DNA from: Demequina sp. NBRC 110053
Lineage (GTDB): Bacteria; Actinomycetota; Actinomycetes; Actinomycetales; Demequinaceae
Length of the DNA: 64,000 nt
Reading direction: 5' to 3'
Assembly (NCBI RefSeq): GCF_002090095.1
Contig: NZ_BBRJ01000002.1
Coordinates: forward strand, 609,265-673,264
The notes under the pieces were generated by a model. It had not been told where the DNA came from. It saw only the letters and a list, made by a program, of their open reading frames with translations, and did not search any database. Numbering within the stretch: the first letter of the stretch is position 1; every line of letters starts with the position of its first letter. Below, in pieces: positions 45,631-53,824 of the stretch. The translations under genes were made by a program, and so were the position numbers.

Positions 45631-45998
45631 GCGCGGGCGTGTGGGCGGCGGCCATCCTCGCGTGCGGGCTCGGCGCGACGCTGCGCTACCTCTTGGCGCG
45701 CCTGGACCCCGAGGGAGCGTTTCCCTGGCCCACCGTGGTCGCCAACGCGCTCGGGAGCATGATCCTGGGCTGCGTCGCGGCGGCCGTCGCCCATGGCGCA
45801 TCGCCCGCCGCACTGGTCATCGTGGGATCGGGCTTCGCCGGCGGGCTCACCACCTTCTCGACGCTCGCCGTGGACGCCGTGACGCTGCTGCGCGAGGGAC
45901 GGCTCGGGGCGTCGGGAGCGTATCTCGCCGCCACCCTGGCCGTCGGCCTCGCCGGTGCTGGCATCGGGTGGGTGGCGACCGCTGGCGTCATGGGCTGA
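45627..45998 (+). CDS. crcB: Fluoride channel CrcB/Fluc, subunit 2
   Basis: 123 residues from the GTG at 45627. Four membrane helices with VVANALGSMILGCVAAAV and SGFAGGLTTFSTLAVDAVTL, the canonical CrcB signature. It pairs with the preceding subunit. The 81 bases after its stop, up to the convergent permease gene, contain no gene or clear terminator. Confidence 0.94.
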   Translation: MSAGVWAAAILACGLGATLRYLLARLDPEGAFPWPTVVANALGSMILGCVAAAVAHGASPAALVIVGSGFAGGLTTFSTLAVDAVTLLREGRLGASGAYLAATLAVGLAGAGIGWVATAGVMG

Positions 45999-46079
45999 AC
46001 CACCGCGCCGTCGGGTCGGCGAGTCGCCCCGCCAACCGCACGCCCGGCCTCGCGCGACTCGGTTGGAACGACGGCCGCC

Positions 46080-47363
46080 TCAGGCTCGCGCGCGCGAGCG
46101 ACGGCGGGCCACCGTCGCCACCGCGGGCCAGCCGGCCACGGCGGCGATGGTGATCGCGAGCACCCACCACGAGTCCGCCGCCGCCGGCGCCGCCACCGCC
46201 GCCAGCACCACGCAGCCGAGCAGGCCCAGCGCGCTCACGGGAAGGGGCACTGCCAGGGTCGCGGTCGTGCCGGCGCGGCGTTGGCGCATCGCCGCGACGT
46301 TCGCGACGGCGTAGTACGTGAGGATCGAGGCGACGCTCACCAGGATGAGGTCGGCGCCCTGCGTCCACACCAGCACGATCGCGAGCACTGCCACCACGGC
46401 CTCCGCCCGCCACGGGGCCCCCGTCGACCCCTGGCGGGCGAGCACACGAGGCAGGTCGCCCTCACGCGCCATGGCCATGGCGGTACGGCCGGCGCCTGCC
46501 ATCACCGCGAGCATCGCGCCGCCGACGCTCAGCGCCGCGACCACGGCGACGATCCAGACCGGCATCCCTACCCGAGCGGCCAGCGCCTCGAGCGGGACGT
46601 CGCTCAGCGCCTGCTCGGGCAACGCGACGAGCGTGTGCAGCGACTGCGCGATGCCGACGTACAGCACCACGACGATGCCGAGAGCGACCACGATCGCGCG
46701 CGGGATGGTGTGCTCAGGATCACGCACCTCCTCGCCAAGTGTGGCGATGCGCGCATAGCCGGCGAACGCGAAGAACACCGCCGCGCACGCCACCAGGAAC
46801 GGCGGGCCCCAGCCCGCGTCGGCCCCGCCCGCGGCCGAGGCCGACGCGTTCGCGAACCACCCGAAGCCCGCGCTCGCCGTGGTCGCGGAGAGCACGATCA
46901 GCGCCGACAGCGCCAGCACGACGACGACCGCGATGGCTGTGGCGCCGAAGGCGGTGCGCGTGATGCCACGCGCGTTGAGCGCCCAGGCGAGGACCACCGC
47001 GGCCGTCGCGACGCCCTGCGTGTGGCCCGGCAGCACGTAGGCGCCGAGCACGAGCGCCCCCACCGCGACGGAGACGGTCTTGCCCACCACGAACGAGGCC
47101 CCAGCGAGCAGCCCCCAACCGGCCGACAGCTCCGCCCTGCCGTACGCATACGCGCCTCCGGCGACCGGGTGGGCGGCGGCGAGCTGCGCCGTCGACAGAG
47201 CGTTGGCCAGCGCCACCGCTGCCGCCACCGCTACGGCGGCGAGGTACCAGTCTCCCGCTGCCAGCACATCGGCCCACATGCCCGAGAACACTCCAGCGCC
47301 GAGCATGGACCCCACACCGATGCCGACGGCGCCGAACAGTCCGATGCGGCGCGCCGAGGTCAC
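46080..47363 (-). CDS. APC-superfamily amino acid permease
   Basis: 427 residues from the GTG at 47363, with TACCGT seven bases upstream and no Shine-Dalgarno. About twelve membrane helices; the first carries IGLFGAVGIGVGSMLGAGVF, the unwound substrate-binding GIG/GSMLGAG segment of the amino acid-polyamine-organocation family. ATLGEEVRDPEHTIPRAIVV is the conserved loop after helix 6. Substrate unknown; the family imports amino acids or exchanges them. A longer frame upstream would run into the tRNA gene and is rejected. It is transcribed towards the crcB operon and separate from the tRNA upstream by a strong terminator. Confidence 0.9.
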   Translation of the reverse strand: MTSARRIGLFGAVGIGVGSMLGAGVFSGMWADVLAAGDWYLAAVAVAAAVALANALSTAQLAAAHPVAGGAYAYGRAELSAGWGLLAGASFVVGKTVSVAVGALVLGAYVLPGHTQGVATAAVVLAWALNARGITRTAFGATAIAVVVVLALSALIVLSATTASAGFGWFANASASAAGGADAGWGPPFLVACAAVFFAFAGYARIATLGEEVRDPEHTIPRAIVVALGIVVVLYVGIAQSLHTLVALPEQALSDVPLEALAARVGMPVWIVAVVAALSVGGAMLAVMAGAGRTAMAMAREGDLPRVLARQGSTGAPWRAEAVVAVLAIVLVWTQGADLILVSVASILTYYAVANVAAMRQRRAGTTATLAVPLPVSALGLLGCVVLAAVAAPAAADSWWVLAITIAAVAGWPAVATVARRRSRARA

Positions 47364-47370
47364 GCGCGCA

Positions 47371-47376
47371 ACGGTA
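47371..47376 (-). promoter_or_regulatory. -10 box TACCGT of a probable leaderless start
   Basis: Minus-strand TACCGT, seven bases (TGCGCGC), then the GTG at 47363. Confidence 0.5.
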
Positions 47377-47426
47377 GCGCGACGGCGCGCAGGTGGGAAG
47401 GGAGCCTTCCTCGCGCAGATGCGACG

Positions 47427-47453
47427 AAGGCCCGGACCAGTGGTCCGGGCCTT
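47427..47453 (-). terminator. Strong hairpin terminator after tRNA-Met
   Basis: Perfect 13-base inverted repeat: AAGGCCCGGACCA (47427-47439) and TGGTCCGGGCCTT (47441-47453) around a single G, so the real loop is wider. It lies just past the 3' end of the tRNA on its strand. The T-run is short (CTT), common in GC-rich actinobacteria. It also isolates the permease promoter from read-through. Confidence 0.7.
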
Positions 47454-47464
47454 GCGTCTTGTAG

Positions 47465-47538
47465 TAGCGGGGACAGGATTTGAACCTGCGACCTCCGGGT
47501 TATGAGCCCGGCGAGCTACCGAACTGCTCCACCCCGCG
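47465..47538 (-). tRNA. Initiator tRNA-Met (CAT)
   Basis: 74 bases. The minus strand folds into a full cloverleaf: acceptor CGCGGGG pairs with CCCCGCT apart from position 1 (C1 against U72), D-stem GAGC/GCTC, anticodon arm CCGGG-CTCATAA-CCCGG, and T-arm with TTCAAAT. The unpaired first acceptor position and three consecutive G-C pairs at the base of the anticodon stem are initiator marks. No CCA is encoded; the following bases are CTAC. It sits between the APC permease gene and UPF0182, bounded by hairpins on both sides. Confidence 0.93.
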
Positions 47539-47562
47539 TCGGCAGTGATCAACTCTATCTCA

Positions 47563-47596
47563 CCGTTCCCGAGGCTCCAAATCGCCTCGGGAACGG
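47563..47596 (-). terminator. Hairpin terminator of the UPF0182 gene
   Basis: Perfect 13-base arms CCGTTCCCGAGGC and GCCTCGGGAACGG around the 8-base loop TCCAAATC, 13 bases after the UPF0182 stop on the minus strand. Downstream bases on that strand are AT-rich. It separates UPF0182 from the tRNA gene. Confidence 0.7.
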
Positions 47597-47608
47597 CGAG
47601 GGAGTCGA

Positions 47609-50599
47609 CTACCGCTGAGCCTCGGCCGCCGCCTCTGCGGCGATCGCGTCCTCGAGCGCCTCGGCCAGGTCCTCCTGGGCCTCGCCATAGGCCGTCCAGT
47701 CGCTCTCGGCGAGCGCGTCGTTGCTGTCCTCGAGCGCCTGCTGGGCCCGATCGAGCGCGTCCTCGAGGTCGGCCTGCGGGTCGCCGGCAGTCGTCGGCTG
47801 CGGGTCGGGCGTGGCCGAGCCCGATACGTCGGGCGTGGGCTCCGGCGTGGGCGAGGGCTCCGGGGTGATCGGGTTGCCGTCTTCGTCGAGCTGCGTTTCC
47901 GGCTCGACCTCCTCGACGGGCTCCTCCGGCTCGGGCGCAGCGCCCTCGCCGAACACCTGGTCGAGCGCCTCCTTGAGCGTGGGCGCGAACCCGACCTCGT
48001 CGCCGAAGGCGACGAACACCCTGCGCAGGAGCGGCACCTGCGTGCCCTCGCTCGACTGGATGAAGACCGGCTGGACGTACAGCAGACCGCCGCCCACGGG
48101 AAGGGTGAGCAGGTTGCCGTTCACCACGTCGGAGTCGCCGGTGCGCAGCAGATTCAGCGTCTCCTGCGCGTCGGGGTCGGCGTTGAAGTTGTTCTGCACC
48201 TGGCCGGGCCCCGGCACGGTCGTGTCCCTCGGGAGCTCGAGCAGCCTGAGGCGGCCGTACTCCTCCGCGACCTCGCCCGCAGCGTCGCCCGTCTCCGAGT
48301 CGACGGCGAGATAGCCGGTGAGGATGTTGCGGTCGGTGTTGCCGCCGGGGATGTAGTTGCTCGTGAGCGAGAAGGTGGGCGACGTCTGCCCCGGCATCTG
48401 CAGCGTCAGGTAGTACGGAGGCTGCAACGGGGTGCCCGCGGCGCCGGTCGAGCTGGCCGTCGGGTCATCCGGCAGGTCCCACTCGTCCTGGCCCGAGTAG
48501 AAGGCAGCCGCGTCGGTGACGTGGTAGCGCTGCAGCTGGTGCCGCTGAAGCTGGAACAGGTCCTCCGGGTAGCGCAGGTGGCTCATGAGGTCGCTCGTGA
48601 TCGCGGAGACCGGCTCGAGCGCCGTCGGGAAGACGTTCTGCCAGGTCTGGAGGATGGGGTCCTCCTCGTCCCAGGCATAGAGCGTCACCGAGCCGTCGTA
48701 GGCGTTGACCGTCGCCTTCACCGAGTTGCGAACATAGTTGAGCGTGGTCGGGAACTGCGGGGTGTCGTTGCCGGCGAACAGGCCGGTTCCGGACACGGCC
48801 GCCGAGTAGGGGAACGAGCTCGCCGTCGTGTAGCCGTCGACCACCCACACCACCTGCTCGTCCACGACCGCCGGATACGTCGTGCCGTCGAGCTCCAGGT
48901 ACGGCGCGACGCGCTGCACGCGTTCGATGGGGTCGCGGTAGTACAGGATCTGCGACTCCTCGGTCACGCGGTCGGAGAACAGGATCTGCTCCTCGCCGAA
49001 CTTGATGGCGTAGAGCAGCTTCTCCATGAACGTGCCGATGCTCGGTCCGCCGTCGCCCTCGTACGTCGTGTTGACCTGGCCGTTGGGCGAGTCGTCGTCG
49101 GGGTAGTCGAGCTCCCACGGCTCCGTGCCCTCGGGAGCGCCCACGATGGAGTAGTCGGGAACCGTCTGCCCGAAGTAGATGCGCGGCTCGTACGGGCCCA
49201 TGGCGCCCGTCGACGGGATGTTGCCCTCCCAGAACGACGGCTGGCCGTCGCGCGCGGTCGTGTTGCCGTAGGCGGCCACGACTCCGAATCCGTGCGTGAA
49301 GACCGTGTGGTCGTTGACCCACGTGCGGCTGTCGTCGCTGAGACCATCGAGGTTCAGCTCGCGCACGGCGATCACGGTGTCGTTGAGCTCGCCGTCCAGC
49401 TCATAGCGATCCACGGCGAGCTCGTCGGTGAAGTCGTAGTACTGCCGGTTCTGCTGGAGCTGCTGGAAGGCCGGCGACACCACGTTGGGATCGAGCAGTC
49501 GGATCTGCGTGGTGGTGTTCGCGTCGGCTCGCAGCTGGTCGGCCTCGGCGACGACGGTCGCGTCGTAGGGGATCGTCTCGATCTCGTCGACGCCGAACGC
49601 GAAGTGGGTGGCGTCGATGTTGCGCTGGATGAACTCCGCCTCGAGCGTCTGCGCGTTCGGCTCGACCTGGAAGCGCTGCACGATCGACGGGTAGATGCCG
49701 CCGATCACCAGAGCCGAGAGCACCATCAGCGACACTCCGACGGCCGGGATGCGCCAGTCGCCTCGCCAGATGACGGCGAGGAACATCAGCCCCACCACGA
49801 TCGCGATGCCCGCGAGGATGGTCCGCCCGGGCATCACCGCGTTGACATCGGTGTACAGGGCGCCAAAGTAGTCGCCGTTCTGGGTGTTGAGGAGCGAGTA
49901 TCGCCCGAGCCAGTAGTTGAGGGCGATGGCGATCATCACCACGAGGCCCGAGATGGCCAGCTGGATGCGCGCGCCCCGCGAGGCGACGAACGATCGGCCC
50001 CCGCCGATCCCGCCGTACAGCAGGTGCACGAAGGCGGCGAGCAGCGTGCACAGGATCGAGATGGTGAGCAGGAAGCCCACAAGGGACTGCGCGACGGGAA
50101 GCGTGAAGACGTAGAACGACGCGTCGAGGCCGAACTGCGGGTCGCTGACGCCGAAGGGCTCGTGATTCCACCACGCGAGGAACTCCGCCCAGCGCGCGGA
50201 CATCGCGAGGCCGGCGATCAGACCCACGAATGCCGGGAGGGCCACCATCACCAGCCGCTCGACCGGGCGGATCTGCTCCCGCACCTGGTCGAGCGCGGTG
50301 CGCTTGCCCGTCACCGCCGGCCGAGCGCGACGCGCGACCCACAGGGTGATCCAGATGGCCAAGCCGGCGAGGAGACCGAAGACGAGGAACATCGCGATGC
50401 GCCAGCCCCACTGCGTCGTGAACACGCTCGTGTAGCCCACCTGCCGGTACCAGGCGACCTCGGTCCACACCTGGGCCGCCGCCATCACGATCACGATGAC
50501 GATCGCGACGGCGAACGCGGCGAGCATGAGCGGGGAGCGGCGCCTGCGCGGCACCTCGACTGGTCCGCGCGGCGGCGTCGGTCGATCGTCGAACGTCAC
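47609..50599 (-). CDS. UPF0182 family membrane protein
   Basis: 996 residues, family-typical size. GTG start with AAGGA seven bases upstream. The N-terminal ~320 residues contain seven membrane helices (for example PLMLAAFAVAIVIVIVMAAA and LVMVALPAFVGLIAGLAMSA). A large extracytoplasmic domain follows, and the C-terminus is an acidic Pro/Glu/Asp/Ala-rich segment of ~110 residues ending in a helical coil (QADLEDALDRAQQALEDSND). Rv3193c is the mycobacterial homologue, also next to the PDZ protease. The function is unknown; the tail suggests wall or polymer contact. It lies 40 bases downstream of the protease gene, probably one operon. Confidence 0.92.
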   Translation of the reverse strand: MTFDDRPTPPRGPVEVPRRRRSPLMLAAFAVAIVIVIVMAAAQVWTEVAWYRQVGYTSVFTTQWGWRIAMFLVFGLLAGLAIWITLWVARRARPAVTGKRTALDQVREQIRPVERLVMVALPAFVGLIAGLAMSARWAEFLAWWNHEPFGVSDPQFGLDASFYVFTLPVAQSLVGFLLTISILCTLLAAFVHLLYGGIGGGRSFVASRGARIQLAISGLVVMIAIALNYWLGRYSLLNTQNGDYFGALYTDVNAVMPGRTILAGIAIVVGLMFLAVIWRGDWRIPAVGVSLMVLSALVIGGIYPSIVQRFQVEPNAQTLEAEFIQRNIDATHFAFGVDEIETIPYDATVVAEADQLRADANTTTQIRLLDPNVVSPAFQQLQQNRQYYDFTDELAVDRYELDGELNDTVIAVRELNLDGLSDDSRTWVNDHTVFTHGFGVVAAYGNTTARDGQPSFWEGNIPSTGAMGPYEPRIYFGQTVPDYSIVGAPEGTEPWELDYPDDDSPNGQVNTTYEGDGGPSIGTFMEKLLYAIKFGEEQILFSDRVTEESQILYYRDPIERVQRVAPYLELDGTTYPAVVDEQVVWVVDGYTTASSFPYSAAVSGTGLFAGNDTPQFPTTLNYVRNSVKATVNAYDGSVTLYAWDEEDPILQTWQNVFPTALEPVSAITSDLMSHLRYPEDLFQLQRHQLQRYHVTDAAAFYSGQDEWDLPDDPTASSTGAAGTPLQPPYYLTLQMPGQTSPTFSLTSNYIPGGNTDRNILTGYLAVDSETGDAAGEVAEEYGRLRLLELPRDTTVPGPGQVQNNFNADPDAQETLNLLRTGDSDVVNGNLLTLPVGGGLLYVQPVFIQSSEGTQVPLLRRVFVAFGDEVGFAPTLKEALDQVFGEGAAPEPEEPVEEVEPETQLDEDGNPITPEPSPTPEPTPDVSGSATPDPQPTTAGDPQADLEDALDRAQQALEDSNDALAESDWTAYGEAQEDLAEALEDAIAAEAAAEAQR

Positions 50600-50639
50600 T
50601 GGTCTTTCCTTCGGCTCTGAGGTGTCACGTCACAGGTCA

Positions 50640-51866
50640 TCATGGCGCGTCGCACGTGGGCAAGGCGGCGGTGTCAGCCGCCCCGATCGCCTGAACGGCC
50701 TCGTAGGCATCGTCAAGCGTGTCCACCGAGTAGACGTCGAGGCCGTCGGGAACGTTCCCGGCCACCTCGTCGCAGTTCTCGACGGGGGCCAGGAACGCGG
50801 AAGCCCCGGCGTCCTGGGCACCATACATCTTCATTCGGATCCCGCCGATGGGCCCCACGTCGCCCGAGACATCGATGGTGCCCGTGCCTGCCACGGCGGC
50901 GCCGGAGAGCTCGTCGACCTCGGTGAGCTTGTCGATGATCCCAAGGGAGAACATCAGTCCTGCGCTCGGGCCGGAGACCTCTGCGACGTTCACGGTGACG
51001 TCGATCGGAATGTCGAACGTCGGATCGACGTAGATTCCCATGATCGCATTGCCTGCGCCGTCGTCGAGCGTGGCGAAGGTCGCCTCACCCTGGACGCCGG
51101 CGCGCACGTAGCCCACCGTCACGTCGTCTCCGGGGGCGTGGTCGCGAAGCCCGTCGATCAGGGCCGCATACGAGTCCACCTCGACACCATCGAGGGACAC
51201 GATGCGGTCGCCGGGCTCCAGCAGCCCAGCCGCGTTCGAGGACTCGTCGACGAGGGCCACGTCGAGCTCGGCGGGCACATGCTGGTCGAGTGCCTCGAGC
51301 GCTGCGACCGTCGCGGCCTCCTGAGACGTGATCCAGTCCTGCTGGGCCTGCTCCTCGAACTGCTCCTCCTGGTCAGGGGTGCCGAACACCTCCTCCTCCG
51401 GGACGACGTATGCCGAGGAGGATGCCCACTCGCGAAGCACCCGGCCGAGAGTGAAGGGCGTCGAGCTCGCTCGCGCGACGGACACGGTCGTGAGGCGCAG
51501 CTCGCCCGATGCGGGAAAGGTGGGTGCGCCGGAGATCTCCACCACCTCGACCCCATCCGACTCGCCCAAGGTGTCGTACGTCGGCCCGGGCCCGCCGATC
51601 GCGTACGCCGCCGGGAGTATCGACAGCACGGCGATGAGCACCGACGCGCCCAGACCGGTCACGGACATCACCAGCGATCGTCGGTCAGGCGCGCCCCCGT
51701 CATGGTCGTCGCCGTGCGCCGCGGCGGGCTCTCGATCACCCTGGGGCGGCTCGGCGACGAACGCGCCATCGATCGGCGAGGGAGCGGACCTGCCCGCGTC
51801 GCGCGCCACGTCTCCGGTCGCGTGGGGACGGTCGGGCGGCAGGGTCACCCGCCCATCATTGCTCAT
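50640..51866 (-). CDS. PDZ domain/Lon-like (S16) membrane protease
   Basis: 408 residues from the ATG at 51866; a TTG at 51884 is better spaced from GGAGGAG and is an alternative that adds six residues. A ~60-residue disordered cytoplasmic N-terminus precedes one membrane helix (about 68-89), then a PDZ domain (about 200-260, NAAGLLEPGDRIVSLDGVEV) and a Lon-type protease domain with catalytic Ser301 (VSGPSAGLMFSLGI) and Lys346 (GPIGGIRMKMYGA). The homologue is Rv3194c. It probably cleaves or activates envelope proteins. The neighbours, UPF0182 downstream and the DUF2342 metalloprotease divergent, repeat the Rv3193c-Rv3195 layout. Confidence 0.92.
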   Translation of the reverse strand: MSNDGRVTLPPDRPHATGDVARDAGRSAPSPIDGAFVAEPPQGDREPAAAHGDDHDGGAPDRRSLVMSVTGLGASVLIAVLSILPAAYAIGGPGPTYDTLGESDGVEVVEISGAPTFPASGELRLTTVSVARASSTPFTLGRVLREWASSSAYVVPEEEVFGTPDQEEQFEEQAQQDWITSQEAATVAALEALDQHVPAELDVALVDESSNAAGLLEPGDRIVSLDGVEVDSYAALIDGLRDHAPGDDVTVGYVRAGVQGEATFATLDDGAGNAIMGIYVDPTFDIPIDVTVNVAEVSGPSAGLMFSLGIIDKLTEVDELSGAAVAGTGTIDVSGDVGPIGGIRMKMYGAQDAGASAFLAPVENCDEVAGNVPDGLDVYSVDTLDDAYEAVQAIGAADTAALPTCDAP

Positions 51867-51901
51867 AGCGAACGATGCGCCCAATCGCTCCTCCCGAGCG
51901 T

Positions 51902-51907
51902 TAGTTT
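51902..51907 (+). promoter_or_regulatory. Putative -10 box TAGTTT of the metalloprotease gene
   Basis: TAGTTT lies 47 bases before the GTG at 51955; AGGAG at 51944-51948 gives a normal ribosome site. No clear -35. Confidence 0.35.
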
Positions 51908-51954
51908 GGACGAGGCGACGCATCAGGTGCCGCCACGACCCCCAGGAGACGCCG

Positions 51955-53361
51955 GTGAGCGAGGACGAGACCCCGTGGATGCGACTGTTGCGCGAGCTGT
52001 TCGGGGATGACGCCGAGGCTGCGCTCGAGGAGCTCGAGCGCATGGGCATGGATCCCCAGGCTCTCGCACAGGCCAGCGGGATGCTCTCCAATCCGGCGAT
52101 GATGGACCACGTGCTCGGGCAGATCCGCTCGCTCGTGACGCAGTCGCAGGGTGAGGACGTGAACTGGAAGCTTGCCCACGACGTCGCACGCGGCGTCGCG
52201 GCGCAGGGCGGCGACCCGTCGGTGACGGCACAGGTCGCGGCGACGCACCGCGCCGCCGTGTCGAGCGCCGAGCTCTGGCTCGACGCGGTCACCGACTTCG
52301 ACCCCTCCCCCCTCGAGCCGAAGGTGTGGAGCCGCGCCGAGTGGGTCGAGGCGACCATGCCCACCTGGCGAGTGCTCGCGGGACCCGTCGCCACGAGCGT
52401 GTCGAAGGCGCTGGGCGGCATCCTCACCTCCGAGGACGCTGCGGGGCATCTGGGCGGGGAGGCGGCCGGGATCGTGGGCTCCGTGAGCCCCACGGTCACC
52501 GGCATGCACGTGGGCCAGGCGGCGGGCCAGATGGCTCGTGAGGCCTTCGGCATCACGGATCTGGGCTTTCCGCTGCTCGCCGAGCCGCGAGTGGTGATGG
52601 TGCCGGGAGCTGTCGCGGACTTCGCCGCAGGGCTGGGAGTGCCTGATGACGAGGTGCGCGCCTACCTCGCCCTGCGCGAGGCCGCCCACATCCGGCTGTT
52701 CACGGCCGCACCCTGGCTGCCAGGCCACGTCCACAACCTCATCGAGCGCTACGCGGCGGGCATCTCGATCGACCTCGAGGCGCTCGACGAGGCCGTCCGC
52801 CACGTGGGCCTGACCGAGCCCGACAAGCTGCAGGAGGCGCTCACGACCGGCATCTTCGCGACGCATCACAGCGATGAGCAGCGCGAGACGCTCGGCTCGA
52901 TCGAGACACTGCTGGCGCTCATCGAGGGCTGGGTGCAGGAGGTGACGCTGCGCGCGGCGGCGCCCCACCTGCCCTCCATCGGCGCGCTGCGCGAGATGAT
53001 GCGCAGGCGCCGCGCGTCCGGCGGTCCTGCCGAGGACACCTTCGCGACGCTGCTCGGGCTCGAGCTGCGCCCGCGACGCCTTCGTGATGCGGCCGCGCTG
53101 TGGGCGGCGCTCGGCCAACGTGCTGGCGCCGAGCGGCGCGACGCCGTCTGGGCGCACCCCGACGTCCTGCCGGGCGCAGAGGCGCTCGACGACCCAGCGG
53201 CGTGGGTGGACAGGCTGCTCGCGGGGACGGCGACGGACGAGGTCGACCGCGAGCTCGAGGCGCTGCTGAGCGGCGCGTGGGACAGTGGTTCCGCGGCCGG
53301 CGATGGAGGCGAGGGCCGTGCCGACGACGAGACCGGCGAGCCCGGCGACTCCGCGCCCTGA
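51955..53361 (+). CDS. Zinc-dependent metalloprotease (DUF2342)
   Basis: 468 residues, GTG start with AGGAG six bases upstream. The DUF2342 family folds as a zincin: VTAQVAATHRAAVSSAELWL, VGQAAGQMAREAFGITDLGF and the active-site helix LALREAAHIRLFTAAPWLPG, in which the HExxH is replaced by EAAH (about 242-245) as is usual for the family. It is predicted as a zinc-dependent protease but the altered motif makes this uncertain. The last ~90 residues are acidic and disordered. Position matches Rv3195. Substrate unknown. Confidence 0.88.
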   Translation: MSEDETPWMRLLRELFGDDAEAALEELERMGMDPQALAQASGMLSNPAMMDHVLGQIRSLVTQSQGEDVNWKLAHDVARGVAAQGGDPSVTAQVAATHRAAVSSAELWLDAVTDFDPSPLEPKVWSRAEWVEATMPTWRVLAGPVATSVSKALGGILTSEDAAGHLGGEAAGIVGSVSPTVTGMHVGQAAGQMAREAFGITDLGFPLLAEPRVVMVPGAVADFAAGLGVPDDEVRAYLALREAAHIRLFTAAPWLPGHVHNLIERYAAGISIDLEALDEAVRHVGLTEPDKLQEALTTGIFATHHSDEQRETLGSIETLLALIEGWVQEVTLRAAAPHLPSIGALREMMRRRRASGGPAEDTFATLLGLELRPRRLRDAAALWAALGQRAGAERRDAVWAHPDVLPGAEALDDPAAWVDRLLAGTATDEVDRELEALLSGAWDSGSAAGDGGEGRADDETGEPGDSAP

Positions 53362-53417
53362 GATTCGAACGCACGACACGGTGGGCCTGCATTCGCGGCC
53401 ACGGACGCGCCTGCGTC

Positions 53418-53423
53418 TAGTCT
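53418..53423 (+). promoter_or_regulatory. Putative -10 box TAGTCT of the DUF5679 gene
   Basis: TAGTCT with a leader of about 67 bases containing the small hairpin TGGCCC-GTCG-GGGCCA (53433-53448) and GAGAAGGAG. Confidence 0.4.
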
Positions 53424-53496
53424 GAAGGCGAAGTGGCCCGTCGGGGCCATCAGAGCGTGCGGCTCCGGCGGCGCGCGTGAGAGAAGGAGAAGGCCC

Positions 53497-53655
53497 ATGG
53501 CCGACAAGTACTCTGGCGAGTTCTACTGCGTGAAGTGCAAGGACAAGCGCACCACCGAGGGAGACGTCGTTGTCTCCGAGAACGGCCGCCGCATGGCGAA
53601 GGCCACGTGCCCCGAGTGCGGCACCAAGCTCAACCGCATCCTCGGCAAGGCCTGA
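53497..53655 (+). CDS. DUF5679 zinc-ribbon protein
   Basis: 52 residues, shorter than the usual ORF-length cutoff. It starts MADKYSGEFYCVKCKDKRTT and contains two knuckles, CVKC (11-14) and CPEC (about 38-41), forming a treble-clef-like zinc ribbon. GAGAAGGAG lies seven bases before the ATG. DUF5679 is an actinobacterial family of unknown function found next to the DUF2342 protease. A clear terminator follows (53673-53702). Confidence 0.9.
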   Translation: MADKYSGEFYCVKCKDKRTTEGDVVVSENGRRMAKATCPECGTKLNRILGKA

Positions 53656-53672
53656 CCCCCACCGAGACTGAC

Positions 53673-53702
53673 GAGGCGGGCAGCCCACGGGCCGCCCGCC
53701 TC
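53673..53702 (+). terminator. Hairpin terminator after DUF5679
   Basis: GAGGCGGGC (53673-53681) pairs with GCCCGCCTC (53694-53702), with further pairing inside, starting 18 bases after the stop codon. Followed by TGTCATG rather than a T-run. Confidence 0.6.
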
Positions 53703-53824
53703 TGTCATGTCAGGAGGGCGCCCCCGACCTGGGCACGCACCTCCGGCGCGCCCTGGGACGCCCGCCCCCAAGCGGCCCTGTGGAAAGCCCCCATGCCAGC
53801 GGCGTGCCTGCAACGCTGGGAGGC

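Noticed and set aside
47364-47552. A 63-residue N-terminal extension of the APC permease
   Set aside because: It would be translated out of the antisense... that is, out of the tRNA-Met gene and its terminator; the permease starts at 47363 after a leaderless -10 box.
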